A DNA stretch of 64,000 nt from Orbaceae bacterium BiB. Its GTDB lineage: Bacteria > Pseudomonadota > Gammaproteobacteria > Enterobacterales > Orbaceae. Positions within the stretch are counted from its first letter, which is position 1. Each line of letters starts with the position of its first letter. The stretch spans positions 2,779,210 through 2,843,209 of the forward strand of contig CP133958.1 in NCBI GenBank assembly GCA_036251205.1, given 5' to 3'. The position numbers and the translations under genes were made by a program. Under the pieces are notes generated by a model. The model had not been told where the DNA came from. It worked only from the letters and a program-made list of their open reading frames with translations, and searched no databases. Shown one piece after another: positions 1 to 7,887 of this stretch.

Positions 1-51
1 ATCATCAATGATTTTTTTATTATATTGAGCTGATTTCATAGGGTTACTCAT
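1..51 (-). CDS. Start of an unrecognised gene, cut by the window edge
   Basis: Reading leftwards, an ATG at 51 overlaps the rnfH stop codon in a TAATG arrangement and stays open for all 17 codons to the window edge (MSNPMKSAQYNKKIIDD). The overlap suggests translational coupling with rnfH. In E. coli the gene after rnfH is bamE, but this start has no lipoprotein signal peptide, so bamE is unlikely. The product cannot be identified from 17 residues. Confidence 0.4.
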   Translation of the reverse strand, partial: MSNPMKSAQYNKKIIDD

Positions 52-326
52 TACTTTCTTTTCAGTTTTGCTCGTTGACGACGGATCTCTTTCGGATCAT
101 TGAGTAAAGGTCGATAAATTTCAATCCGATCTCCATCACTAACAAGATGTGTTAATGTGACAAGTTTACCATAAATTCCAACATTTAACTGTTCAAGTGA
201 TAATTGGCATTTTGATAAAATTGTTGATTGTACAATCGCCTGTCCCACAGTGCTGCCCACAGTAACTTGGCAGTCAATAATGGTTGGATTTTCTGGTAAC
301 GGATAGACAATTTGTACATTAATCAT
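51..326 (-). CDS. rnfH: RnfH family ubiquitin-like protein
   Basis: A 91-residue protein of the RnfH (UPF0125) family, a small beta-grasp fold resembling ubiquitin or MoaD whose cellular role is not settled. The family features are the N-terminal strand INVQIVYPLP, the middle GIYGK segment, the DGDRIEIYRPL strand and a basic tail (RRQRAKLKRK). It starts 2 bp after the ratA stop, the conserved ratA-rnfH order of gammaproteobacteria, so the two are probably one leftward operon. Length and gene order agree with the family. Confidence 0.93.
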   Translation of the reverse strand: MINVQIVYPLPENPTIIDCQVTVGSTVGQAIVQSTILSKCQLSLEQLNVGIYGKLVTLTHLVSDGDRIEIYRPLLNDPKEIRRQRAKLKRK

Positions 327-328
327 AT

Positions 329-769
329 TTAACCCTTATAGCCATAAACTTTTTTTGCTCTAGTACTAAAGGCTTTTACCATGTTTTGCATTACCTCTTT
401 AAAAATAGGGGTAAAAGTGATATCCATGATTTTACTTTTAAATTCAAAATCAAGACTGAAACGAATCATACACTCATTTTCAGATAAACTAATAAAAGAC
501 CATTTACCCGTTAGCTTCTTAAATGGCCCTTCAATTAATGCCATCTCAATGGTATCTGGCGCATTTAAGCGATTAATGGTCGTAAATTGCTTACGAAAAC
601 CGAGTTTTGCTACTTCTAAGTAAGCTCGGACCAGATTATCTTGTTTATCGGTAATACCGGCACCTACACAATCAGGTACAAATTGTGGGTAGGCATCAAT
701 GTCATTAACTAGATCAAACATCTGTTGTGCTGAATAAGGCTCTTTTATTTCATAAAAAACTTGCGTCAT
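329..769 (-). CDS. ratA: RatA/PasT-like START-domain protein
   Basis: A 146-residue member of the polyketide-cyclase/START family (RatA, PasT, COQ10-like). In E. coli RatA was reported to bind 50S subunits and hinder 70S assembly, while COQ10-type relatives bind quinones, so the true role here is open. Family features include the YSAQQMFDLVNDIDAYPQFVP segment near the N-terminus, the EGPFKKLTGKW strand and the C-terminal helix after FTPIF. It is divergent from smpB with about 70 bp between them and is followed 2 bp later by rnfH. This is the conserved smpB / ratA-rnfH arrangement. Confidence 0.92.
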   Translation of the reverse strand: MTQVFYEIKEPYSAQQMFDLVNDIDAYPQFVPDCVGAGITDKQDNLVRAYLEVAKLGFRKQFTTINRLNAPDTIEMALIEGPFKKLTGKWSFISLSENECMIRFSLDFEFKSKIMDITFTPIFKEVMQNMVKAFSTRAKKVYGYKG

Positions 770-842
770 AAATATTTAAATTGTAGATTTTAGTATAAAG
801 TTGTGGCATATAGTATCATGTAAATTTATAATATCGCATATT

Positions 843-1325
843 ATGACAAAGAAAAAATCACATAAGCCGGGATCGGCTACAATAGCCCTAAATAAACGAG
901 CACGTCACGAATACTTTATTGAAGAAGAGATCGAGGCTGGTTTATCTTTACAAGGGTGGGAAGTTAAATCAATACGCGCAGGTAAAGTTAATATCAGCGA
1001 TAGTTATGTGTTGCTTAAAAATGGTGAGGCCTGGTTATTTGGCTCAACATTTACACCATTAAGTGTCGCATCAACTCATGTGGTATGTGATCCTACGCGT
1101 ACTCGTAAACTGTTATTAAATCAACGCGAACTTAACTCACTATTTGGCCGAGTAAATCGAGAAGGGTATACTGCGGTTGCACTTTCACTCTACTGGAAAA
1201 ATGTTTGGGTCAAAGTTAAAATTGGTGTCGCGAAAGGTAAGAAAGAGTTTGATAAACGCTCTGATATTAAAGATCGTGAGTGGCAAGTTAACAAAGCTCG
1301 AATTATGAAAAATGCCAATCGTTAA
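843..1325 (+). CDS. smpB: SsrA-binding protein SmpB
   Basis: SmpB binds the tRNA-like domain of tmRNA and brings it to stalled ribosomes for trans-translation. The start at 843 ([11 protein letters not shown]) gives 160 residues, the usual family length; an upstream in-frame ATG at 801 would add 14 residues with no counterpart in the family. Visible features are [34 protein letters not shown] and a basic C-terminal tail ([20 protein letters not shown]). Its RNA partner ssrA lies about 6 kb downstream in this same window and is the integration site of two mobile elements. Confidence 0.96.
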   Translation: MTKKKSHKPGSATIALNKRARHEYFIEEEIEAGLSLQGWEVKSIRAGKVNISDSYVLLKNGEAWLFGSTFTPLSVASTHVVCDPTRTRKLLLNQRELNSLFGRVNREGYTAVALSLYWKNVWVKVKIGVAKGKKEFDKRSDIKDREWQVNKARIMKNANR

Positions 1326-1356
1326 TTGGTAAGTTACTTGATGGGTGATTAATGCA

Positions 1357-2373
1357 ATGTCAGTAAAAAAAAGCACTATTATTGATGTTGCAAATCTTGC
1401 TAAGGTCGGAAAAACCAGTGTTTCAAGGTACCTTAATGGTGATTTTGATGCATTATCCGATAGTATTAAAGAGCGGATTAGTCATGCAATTAAAACGTTA
1501 GATTACCGTCCAAATCAGATGGCAAGAAGTTTGAAGCGCGGAAGCTCCAAATTGATTGCTTTTGTTATCCCAGATATTACAAACCCTTATTCAATTGAAG
1601 TGATGCAAGGTTTAGAAAAAGCTTGCCAAGATCACGGGTATACGCTACTTGTTTGTAATACGAATAAAAGTAGTGAGCGCGAACAGTATTATTTACAACT
1701 TTTAGTTAGCTATAATGTCGAAGGCGTTCTATTTCATACAATCAAAGCCAGTGCAAATAGTTTAAAACATTGCCCCTTCCCAATGGTGTTAATTGATAGG
1801 AGAGTTAAGAACTTTAATGCAGATATCGTCGGTTTAGATAATATACAATCGAGCACTATTGCCACTAATTATTTGATTGATGCTGGTTTTGAAGCCATTC
1901 TTTTTATCAGCGAGGCTATTAATGGTATTAGTACGCGACTTGATCGCGTTAATACGTTCAAAAAATTAATTAGGGCTCACAAAAATAGAGTTGGCAAGGT
2001 TATTGAAATTACTGAAGATAGCCATGATCCTGCATATCAATTATCTCTTGAGCAGCATATTGATGACTTTTGTAAAACGCATCGCGGTATGCGGAAAGCA
2101 ATTGTATCAATCAATGGTTCTGTGACATTAAATACCGTATTAGCTTTGAAACGATTAAATTTAGTTTGTGGTAAAGATATCGGTTTTTTAAGTTTTGATG
2201 ATCCACAGTGGGCCGCTATTATTAGTGATGGTATTACATCGATTCGACAACCAACTTATCAAATCGGCTATTCAGCTTTCGAACTTCTTCTTAGTCGGAT
2301 TAATGGTAGTAAAGCACCCGCTCAAGAGTTGCTATATTCCGGCGAATTAATTATTCGCAATTCAACAAAATAA
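1357..2373 (+). CDS. LacI-family regulator, PtxS/GntR-like
   Basis: A 338-residue LacI-family repressor. The N-terminal helix-turn-helix (about residues 7-26, IIDVANLAKVGKTSVSRYLN) is followed by a hinge helix (RPNQMARSLKRG) and a periplasmic-binding-protein-like effector domain. ATG 1357 is preferred to the in-frame GTG at 1345 because LacI proteins normally begin a few residues before the helix-turn-helix. It precedes kguE, kguK and two kguD-like genes, the same company kept by Pseudomonas PtxS, which responds to 2-ketogluconate. The likely effector is therefore 2-ketogluconate or a phosphorylated derivative (inference). A LacI-type palindrome follows the gene at 2430. Confidence 0.85.
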   Translation: MSVKKSTIIDVANLAKVGKTSVSRYLNGDFDALSDSIKERISHAIKTLDYRPNQMARSLKRGSSKLIAFVIPDITNPYSIEVMQGLEKACQDHGYTLLVCNTNKSSEREQYYLQLLVSYNVEGVLFHTIKASANSLKHCPFPMVLIDRRVKNFNADIVGLDNIQSSTIATNYLIDAGFEAILFISEAINGISTRLDRVNTFKKLIRAHKNRVGKVIEITEDSHDPAYQLSLEQHIDDFCKTHRGMRKAIVSINGSVTLNTVLALKRLNLVCGKDIGFLSFDDPQWAAIISDGITSIRQPTYQIGYSAFELLLSRINGSKAPAQELLYSGELIIRNSTK

Positions 2374-2394
2374 TTTTCTCTTCGTAATTTTTTT

Positions 2395-2410
2395 TGTGAT
2401 CTATATCATA
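2395..2410 (+). promoter_or_regulatory. Candidate CRP site upstream of the kgu genes
   Basis: TGTGA, six bases, then TCATA at 2395-2410 resembles the CRP consensus TGTGA-N6-TCACA with one mismatch in the second half. It lies about 80 bp before the kguE start and about 20 bp before the LacI-type palindrome, as expected for a catabolite-controlled sugar-acid operon. Confidence 0.45.
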
Positions 2411-2429
2411 TTTTTTTATGAAATTAATT

Positions 2430-2443
2430 TGGAACCGTTCCCA
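2430..2443 (+). promoter_or_regulatory. LacI-type operator before kguE
   Basis: The near-palindrome TGGAACCGTTCCCA has arms GGAAC/GTTCC around a central base. It has the form of a GalR/LacI operator with a central CG step. It sits between the regulator gene and the kgu operon and is the probable binding site of the regulator encoded at 1357. Confidence 0.5.
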
Positions 2444-2486
2444 TGAGAGGTATGATAATAATTATAGTGATAAGGAGTAGTATCGT

Positions 2487-3119
2487 ATGAATCAAAAAAC
2501 GATTATTGTGACATCATCTTATGGTGCTGATTATATTAATCAGATCGGTGGTTAGTTCTATATCATTCCAACAATTAAAGCTGTAGATGCTTATGGTGTC
2601 GAAATTAGAAGAGAGCTATTATCCGAACTTGAATTGCAGCAATTACCTAAACTAGCTCAACATATTGTTAGTCATAATTTGGCTTGTTTTTACTCTGTGC
2701 CATATTTAATGAGTTTAAAAAATATATTAGCTAACTATCCTGATATTCAGCTCGTTGTTGAAAATGATCAAACCGAATGTGGTGTTATTGAGCCATTCGA
2801 GGCTTTTTTTACGCAAATAACTCAATTATCTCTTCCGATTAAAATGACATTTGATACTGGTAATTGGCTCTGTCTAGATATTGATCCAATTGATGCCGCG
2901 AAACGCTTAGCTATGCATGTTGGGTATATTCACGTAAAGGCAGCTAAGCTAATTACTAAAGGAAAAATAGCCGCATTACCACCAACAGATGATGATAATT
3001 GGATGCAGTTAATTAATACATTATTACCTAAATCCGCATTCAGGGGGATTGAATTTGTATTAATTGGTGACAATTTGGAATCGGTTTCAATAAAATATAT
3101 TCAGCTATTAAATAATTAA
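2487..3119 (+). pseudogene. kguE: kguE-like sugar-acid epimerase, interrupted by an in-frame amber codon
   Basis: An open frame starts at ATG 2487 with a clear Shine-Dalgarno (TAAGGAG at 2471). It is stopped by TAG at 2553-2555 after 22 codons and then stays open in the same frame to 3119. Reading through gives about 210 residues resembling KguE, the xylose-isomerase-like TIM-barrel epimerase of ketogluconate clusters. The N-terminus (TSSYGADYINQIGG), the metal-site-like segment VVENDQTECG, MTFDTGNW and YIHVKAAK all lie on this one frame. KguE is normally about 260 residues, so it may also be internally shortened. A TTG at 2634 could start a truncated form, but a working enzyme is unlikely without suppression. 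It lies 20 bp before kguK. Confidence 0.7.
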
Positions 3120-3139
3120 TTTAACAGAAAGAGAATGTT

Positions 3140-4081
3140 ATGAATAAAAAATTAGATGTAGTGACTTATGGTGAAGCGATGGCGATGTTTGTTGCCAATG
3201 AGTTAGGTGAACTCCATAATGTAAATACTTTTGTTAAACGTTCAGCTGGAGCTGAGCTTAATGTCGCAACAGGTCTTGCTAGACTTGGCTTAAATGTTGG
3301 CTGGCTTAGCCGTGTTGGTAATGATTCATATGGTCGCTTTATTAAACAGGTGTTAAAGCAAGAAGGAATTAATGCTGATTGTGTCATAACTGATGAGCAT
3401 TATCCAACTGGATTTCAACTAAAATCTAAAGTTGCAGACGGTTCGGATCCTGTTGTTGAATATTTCCGTAAAGGTTCTGCTGCGAGCCACCTGTCATTAG
3501 CTGATTTTAATGAAGACTATTTCTTAAATGCTAAACACTTACATTTAAGTGGTGTAGCTGCGGCTTTATCACCCACCTCATATGAGTTATCCTCATTTTT
3601 AGCCGATTTTATGGGAAAAGCGGGTAAAACGATTTCATTTGATCCAAATTTAAGACCAACATTGTGGAAAAGTCGCCAAGAAATGGTTAAAAAATTAAAT
3701 CAACTAGCCTTCAAAGCCGATTGGGTATTACCTGGAATTAATGAGGGAAAAATTTTAACTGGTTTAGATAAACCCGAAGCTATTGCTGATTTTTATTTAA
3801 ATCAGGGTGCTAAATTAGTCGTTATTAAAACGGGTGGAGAGGGTGCTTATTATAAAACGTCACAAGATGAACACGGTATTGTACCTGCTTTTAAAGTCGA
3901 TAATGTTGTTGATACGGTCGGCGCAGGGGATGGATTCGCTGTCGGTGTGATTAGTGCTTTGCTGGAAGGGAAAAGTTTTGAGCAAGCTTTAATGCGTGGT
4001 AATCGCATCGGTTCATTAGCTATTCAAGTTATTGGTGATAGTGAAGGTTTACCAAATCGTGAACAATTAGGTAATTTTTAA
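3140..4081 (+). CDS. kguK: PfkB-family sugar-acid kinase, probable 2-ketogluconokinase
   Basis: A 313-residue ribokinase/PfkB-family kinase. The N-terminal substrate region VTYGEAMAMF, the first PfkB signature AGAELNVATGLARLG near residue 35 and the C-terminal signature DTVGAGDGFAVG are present. D264 of the last motif is the expected catalytic base. KDG kinases look similar, but placement between a KguE remnant and two KguD-like reductases points to phosphorylation of 2-keto-D-gluconate to its 6-phosphate. The Shine-Dalgarno is AAAGAGAAT just before ATG 3140. The kguT transporter usually found in this operon is absent from the window. Confidence 0.8.
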   Translation: MNKKLDVVTYGEAMAMFVANELGELHNVNTFVKRSAGAELNVATGLARLGLNVGWLSRVGNDSYGRFIKQVLKQEGINADCVITDEHYPTGFQLKSKVADGSDPVVEYFRKGSAASHLSLADFNEDYFLNAKHLHLSGVAAALSPTSYELSSFLADFMGKAGKTISFDPNLRPTLWKSRQEMVKKLNQLAFKADWVLPGINEGKILTGLDKPEAIADFYLNQGAKLVVIKTGGEGAYYKTSQDEHGIVPAFKVDNVVDTVGAGDGFAVGVISALLEGKSFEQALMRGNRIGSLAIQVIGDSEGLPNREQLGNF

Positions 4082-4185
4082 AGATTATAAGACACGGTTT
4101 GATTTCTATTATTATCAGGATTATTGTAAAGGCGGATTGGCTTAAATTGCCATAAACTAGTCTTATAAATGAAGAGTATTAATCT

Positions 4186-5160
4186 ATGAAAAAAAGTGTA
4201 GTGTTATATAAAAAGATTCCCGATGATCAACGAGATAAATTATCGGAACATTTTAATGTCACTTATTTTGATGGCATTACCGAACAAAATCGTAACGATG
4301 TTGAAAAAGCATTAGCTGAGGCTGATGGACTGATCGGGGCAAGTATGCCGATACGACAAGATTTATTAAATTATGCTCCGAAATTGAAGGCAATATCGAC
4401 AATTTCAGTGGGGGTTGATCAATTTGATATTGATGAATTGAATAAGCGTAACATCCGCTTAATGCATACTCCTAGCGTATTAACCGATACAACAGCTGAT
4501 ACCATTTTCACTTTAGTGCTTGCAACAGCGCGTAGAGCGGTTGAACTATCAATGATGGTAAGAGCTGGCAAATGGCATAAAAGTATTGGTGAAGAGTATT
4601 ATGGCGTCAATGTCCATCATAAGACGATTGGTATTTTAGGAATGGGCCGCATTGGTAGTGCCGTTGCTAAACGTGCTTTTGCCGGTTTTGATATGCAGGT
4701 ACTTTATGTTAATGAATTTGCTAATAAAGACGTTGAACAGAAGTATCAAGCTAAAAAATGTGAACTTGATGATTTACTAAAACAATCAGATTTTGTGGTG
4801 ATTACATTACCTTTAACAAAAGAGACTGAAAAACTCATTAACAAGCAGAAGCTCAGTTTGATGAAACCATCCGCTATTTTAATTAATGGTGCTCGTGGTA
4901 AAATTGTTGATCAGGCAGCCTTGACTGAAGCATTACAAAACAAAACGATTAGGGCTGCAGGTCTTGATGTATTCAAGGTTGAACCATTACCTATTGATTC
5001 ACCATTAATGACGCTTGATAATGTTGTATTAACGCCACATATCGGTTCTGCAACGTATGATACGCGTTATGATATGGTGGTGACTGCTGTTGATAATATT
5101 ATTATGGCATTAAAAGATGAAAAACCAGCGTATAATTTGTTTAATGTACAGGTCAGCTAA
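4186..5160 (+). CDS. 2-hydroxyacid dehydrogenase, KguD/GhrB-like, copy 1
   Basis: A 324-residue D-isomer-specific 2-hydroxyacid dehydrogenase, closest to GhrB/TkrA and KguD, which reduce 2-keto-D-gluconate (6-phosphate) or glyoxylate and hydroxypyruvate with NAD(P)H. The dinucleotide loop GMGRIG lies at residues 152-157, and the catalytic set R237, E266 and H285 (TPHIGSAT) is complete. In this cluster the expected product is 6-phosphogluconate, feeding the pentose phosphate or Entner-Doudoroff routes. It follows kguK after about 100 bp and has its own terminator at 5187, so it can be expressed separately from copy 2. Confidence 0.82.
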   Translation: MKKSVVLYKKIPDDQRDKLSEHFNVTYFDGITEQNRNDVEKALAEADGLIGASMPIRQDLLNYAPKLKAISTISVGVDQFDIDELNKRNIRLMHTPSVLTDTTADTIFTLVLATARRAVELSMMVRAGKWHKSIGEEYYGVNVHHKTIGILGMGRIGSAVAKRAFAGFDMQVLYVNEFANKDVEQKYQAKKCELDDLLKQSDFVVITLPLTKETEKLINKQKLSLMKPSAILINGARGKIVDQAALTEALQNKTIRAAGLDVFKVEPLPIDSPLMTLDNVVLTPHIGSATYDTRYDMVVTAVDNIIMALKDEKPAYNLFNVQVS

Positions 5161-5186
5161 TCGTTAATTACAACTCGAATAATTGC

Positions 5187-5220
5187 AAAAGGAGAAAATA
5201 AACTTTCTCCTTTTATTTTT
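5187..5220 (+). terminator. Rho-independent terminator between the kguD paralogues
   Basis: The inverted repeat AAAAGGAGAAA / TTTCTCCTTTT (5187-5197 and 5204-5214) is followed by ATTTTTT. It separates the two dehydrogenase genes into different transcripts or attenuates the second. Confidence 0.75.
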
Positions 5221-5272
5221 TGTAATAACGACTAAACTAAATAGAGAGTTAAGGTAATGTTAAGGAGAATCT

Positions 5273-6253
5273 ATGAAAAAGAATGTTGTTTTATATAGTA
5301 AAATTCCTGATGATCAGCAACAAAGACTAGCTGATGAATTTAATTTAACTGTATTCGATAGTAGTCCTGATGCAAATAAAGATGCTTTTATTAAAGCATT
5401 AGCTAACGCTGACGGAATGATTGGCTCAAATATGGCATCTCGTGTTGATGACCAGTTTCTTGTAAAAGTACCTAAACTTAAAGCTGCTTCAACTATTTCA
5501 GTTGGTTTTGATAATTATGATCTTGATGCACTCAAAAAGCGTGGTATTCGTTTAATGAATACGCCAACGGTGTTAACCGAAGGAACCGCAGATTTAATTT
5601 TTACCTTACTTATGGCTACAGCAAGGCGCACAGCAGAATTATCTCAATTTATTCATAATGGCAAATGGACTAAGAGCATTACGCCTGAATACTATGGGAC
5701 CGATATTCATGGTAAAACTCTTGGTATTCTCGGTATGGGACGTATCGCTAAAGCGATTGTTAAACGAGCTCACTGTGGATTTGATATGAATATCTTATAT
5801 TATAATCGCTCAGCACATGAGGATGTCGAACAAGACTATCAAGCAAAACGTTGTGAACTTGATGACTTGCTTAAACAGGCCGATTTTGTTGTGATTATTT
5901 TACCATTAACTAAAGAGACCGATCGCTTAATTACTAAAGAAAAATTATCTTTAATGAAACCATCTGCCATTTTAATTAATGGGGCAAGAGGAAAGATTGT
6001 CGACCAACAGGCGCTTGCTGAAGCTTTACAAAATAAAGTGATTAAAGCTGCTGGATTAGATGTATTTGAAGTTGAACCACTACCGATGGATTCACCCCTT
6101 TTAAAACTCAATAATGTCCTATTATCGCCACACGTTGGTTCAGCAACAATAGAAACCCGCTATGCGATGGCCAAATGTGCTGTTGATAATATTATTGCGG
6201 CATTAAAAGATGAAAAGCCAACTCAAAATTGGGTAAATCCAGAGGTGGGTTAA
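5273..6253 (+). CDS. 2-hydroxyacid dehydrogenase, KguD/GhrB-like, copy 2
   Basis: A 326-residue paralogue of the preceding gene, with the same start (MKK-VVLY) and long identical stretches, for example CELDDLLKQ and LSLMKPSAILINGARGKIVD. Catalytic residues R239, E268 and H287 are present. The last glycine of the nucleotide loop is replaced by alanine (GMGRIA instead of GMGRIG), a tolerated but notable change. It has a good Shine-Dalgarno (AAGGAG) before ATG 5273. Tandem duplication followed by divergence is the simplest origin. The two may differ in substrate (2-ketogluconate-6-phosphate versus 2-ketogluconate) or in cofactor, which the sequence does not decide. Confidence 0.82.
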   Translation: MKKNVVLYSKIPDDQQQRLADEFNLTVFDSSPDANKDAFIKALANADGMIGSNMASRVDDQFLVKVPKLKAASTISVGFDNYDLDALKKRGIRLMNTPTVLTEGTADLIFTLLMATARRTAELSQFIHNGKWTKSITPEYYGTDIHGKTLGILGMGRIAKAIVKRAHCGFDMNILYYNRSAHEDVEQDYQAKRCELDDLLKQADFVVIILPLTKETDRLITKEKLSLMKPSAILINGARGKIVDQQALAEALQNKVIKAAGLDVFEVEPLPMDSPLLKLNNVLLSPHVGSATIETRYAMAKCAVDNIIAALKDEKPTQNWVNPEVG

Positions 6254-6448
6254 TTTTATCATCTGCACTGTATTATCGAAGAAAATAAAGTATCTATGAA
6301 AAATATTAGCTTTATTTTTTATAAGAAAGTGTAATTATGTTACTATAGTAATTACAATCAGTAATATTTATGATAGTTTATTAAGCAGTATCGTTTAGTA
6401 AATGCTTTATATTACTAATTATTTATTAGCAAGTTTAGGAGATAATAA

Positions 6449-6901
6449 ATGAAAAAGTTCGTAACTTTAGTTGCTATTTTAGGTCTTTCATCTGTTTTGG
6501 CTGCTTGTTCTAGTTCAAATCAAAATAAAGCTGAGACAATTGAGGGTAGTTATGTATTAATTAGTGCTAATGATCAAACATTACCACAATCAATCCCACC
6601 CGTTATTGATTTATCTGTAAGTGATGATTTAACTGAAGTTCAAATCAAAGGTAAAATGTGTAATTTATTTAATGGCAATGCTAACTACCAAAATGGTGTG
6701 TTACAAGGCAACTTTATGATGACACGTGCACTTTGTAATGAACCAGAATTAAATGCTTTAGATATGCAAGTAAGTCAAATGTTTGCTAAAGGTGTTAAAG
6801 TACAAAAATCTGATGACAAATTAATTCTTACATCAGGTACTGATACTTTAGTTTATCAACAAAAAGCACTTCCAATGACTCAAAAAGATAATACTAAGTA
6901 A
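6449..6901 (+). CDS. META-domain (HslJ-like) lipoprotein
   Basis: A 150-residue predicted lipoprotein: a basic start, hydrophobic stretch and lipobox SVLAAC give cleavage before C20. The mature part resembles the META/HslJ domain (EGSYVLISANDQTLP, then GKMCNLFNGNANYQNG, then MMTRALCNEPELNALD), which is found in heat-inducible or novobiocin-resistance-associated envelope proteins. Two further cysteines in the META core may form a disulfide. The Shine-Dalgarno AGGAGAT precedes ATG 6449 and a strong terminator follows, so it is probably monocistronic. The exact function is unknown. Confidence 0.75.
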   Translation: MKKFVTLVAILGLSSVLAACSSSNQNKAETIEGSYVLISANDQTLPQSIPPVIDLSVSDDLTEVQIKGKMCNLFNGNANYQNGVLQGNFMMTRALCNEPELNALDMQVSQMFAKGVKVQKSDDKLILTSGTDTLVYQQKALPMTQKDNTK

Positions 6902-6916
6902 TATCTTTTAATTGCC

Positions 6917-6957
6917 AAAACTACATTATTACCTTTGGGTAGTGATGTAGTTTTATT
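6917..6957 (+). terminator. Terminator after the META lipoprotein gene
   Basis: A long hairpin with outer stem AAAACTAC(AT) / (AT)GTAGTTTT and inner stem TACC/GGTA around CTTTG-like loop bases, ending in TTTTATT. It lies 15 bp after the lipoprotein stop. Confidence 0.75.
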
Positions 6958-6983
6958 CATTTACCACTCTAATTTTATAAACT

Positions 6984-7349
6984 ATGACATCAAATATTTT
7001 GCTTGAAAGGGTTTATGAAAAACAATTAAACCTTCATGGTGATTGTTATCTTATTGATCGCTTATGGCCAAGAGGAATTAGTAAAGCTAAACTGACTCAA
7101 GCTATTTGGTTAAAAGATGTTGCGCCATCGAATACACTTCGCCAATGGTATCACCAACATTTAGATGAATGGGATATTTTTTACCAACAGCATCAACAAG
7201 AGCTTGAAAATAATTCTGCAGTTAATATTTTATATCAGAAGTTAATTGATAAACAACCGATCACATTGCTCTACGGCAGCAAAGATGATAAACACAATCA
7301 TGCGATAGTGTTGCGCGACTTTTTACTGAATAAACTTAAACAAAAATAA
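6984..7349 (+). CDS. DUF488 family protein, YeaO-like
   Basis: A 121-residue protein of the DUF488 family (E. coli YeaO). Recognisable features are the RLWPRGISK motif near residue 28, WLKDVAPSNTLRQWYHQH, and the C-terminal TLLYGSKDDKHNHAIVLRDFL segment. The biochemical role of the family is not established. Length matches the family. It stands alone between a terminator and the ssrA promoter. Confidence 0.85.
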   Translation: MTSNILLERVYEKQLNLHGDCYLIDRLWPRGISKAKLTQAIWLKDVAPSNTLRQWYHQHLDEWDIFYQQHQQELENNSAVNILYQKLIDKQPITLLYGSKDDKHNHAIVLRDFLLNKLKQK

Positions 7350-7355
7350 TAGCGC

Positions 7356-7384
7356 TGGTTAAATATAATTATTTTAAGTATAAT
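7356..7384 (+). promoter_or_regulatory. Probable ssrA promoter
   Basis: A perfect -10 TATAAT at 7379-7384 lies 13 bp before the mature 5' end of tmRNA at 7398. A weak -35 (TGGTTA, 7356-7361) is 17 bp upstream. Confidence 0.6.
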
Positions 7385-7397
7385 AGTAACTCATTTT

Positions 7398-7761
7398 GGG
7401 GCTGATTCTGGATTCGACGGGATTTGCGAAACCCAAGGTGCATGCCGAGGTGCGGTAGGCCTCGTAAATAAACCGCAAAATATAGTCGCAAACGACGAAA
7501 ACTACGCACTAGCAGCTTAATAACCTGCTCAGAGCCTTCCCTCTCTAGCCTCAGCTCGTAGAACGGAGATCAAGGGGAGTCAAACCCAAACGAGATCGTG
7601 TGGAAGCCTTGCTTGGGGCGGAAGCATTAAAACTAATCAAGCTAGTCTATCAGTAGCGTGTTTGTTCGCAGCGGGTAGATGAAATTTAAAGACAAACTAC
7701 GCATGTAGTACCGAGGATGTAGAAATTTCGGACGCGGGTTCAACTCCCGCCAGCTCCACCA
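7398..7761 (+). ncRNA. ssrA: Transfer-messenger RNA (tmRNA)
   Basis: Both ends match gammaproteobacterial tmRNA: GGGGCTGATTCTGGATTCGA at the 5' end, and a T-arm and acceptor ending CCAGCTCCACCA at the 3' end. The open frame at 7488-7520 encodes ANDENYALAA then TAA, identical to the E. coli tag. The RNA rescues stalled ribosomes with SmpB and tags the product for proteolysis. The 3' end is the insertion site of the adjoining prophage and its sequence is restored by the phage attL. No hairpin terminator is evident just after the CCA, so the original terminator may have been displaced by the insertion. Confidence 0.98.
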
Positions 7762-7762
7762 C
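7731..7762 (+). repeat. attL: ssrA 3'-end core, left prophage boundary
   Basis: The 32 bases at 7731-7762, covering the tmRNA T-arm and acceptor 3' strand, are repeated exactly at 50285-50316. They flank the prophage with its integrase just inside, the classic arrangement for tyrosine integrases that use ssrA. Confidence 0.92.
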
Positions 7763-7864
7763 TTTGAAAAAATAATTTGTAGTAAAATCAACAAGTTATA
7801 AAATAAAATTACTGGTTAAAAATACAGTAAATAGTCTTAAAATGGTCTTCACGTGGTCTTAAAA

Positions 7865-7884
7865 GTGCACGTGTAGTGCACGTG
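7865..7884 (+). promoter_or_regulatory. Paired integrase arm-type sites, left end
   Basis: GTGCACGTG occurs at 7865 and again at 7876, an 11-bp step, 100 bp inside attL. A matching pair (GTGTACGTA, TTGCACGTG) with the same 11-bp step lies at 50212-50231 inside attR. These are candidate binding sites for the N-terminal arm-binding domain of the prophage integrase. Confidence 0.55.
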
Positions 7885-7887
7885 AAG

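Noticed and set aside
381-623. Plus-strand open frame opposite ratA
   Set aside because: It lies wholly antisense to a well-supported gene and resembles no protein.
801-842. Upstream in-frame ATG for smpB
   Set aside because: It adds 14 residues absent from the SmpB family; ATG 843 gives the usual 160-residue protein.
4805-6111. Nearly identical DNA stretches in the two dehydrogenase genes as a possible mobile repeat
   Set aside because: Similarity follows the protein frame over the whole genes, so gene duplication explains it.
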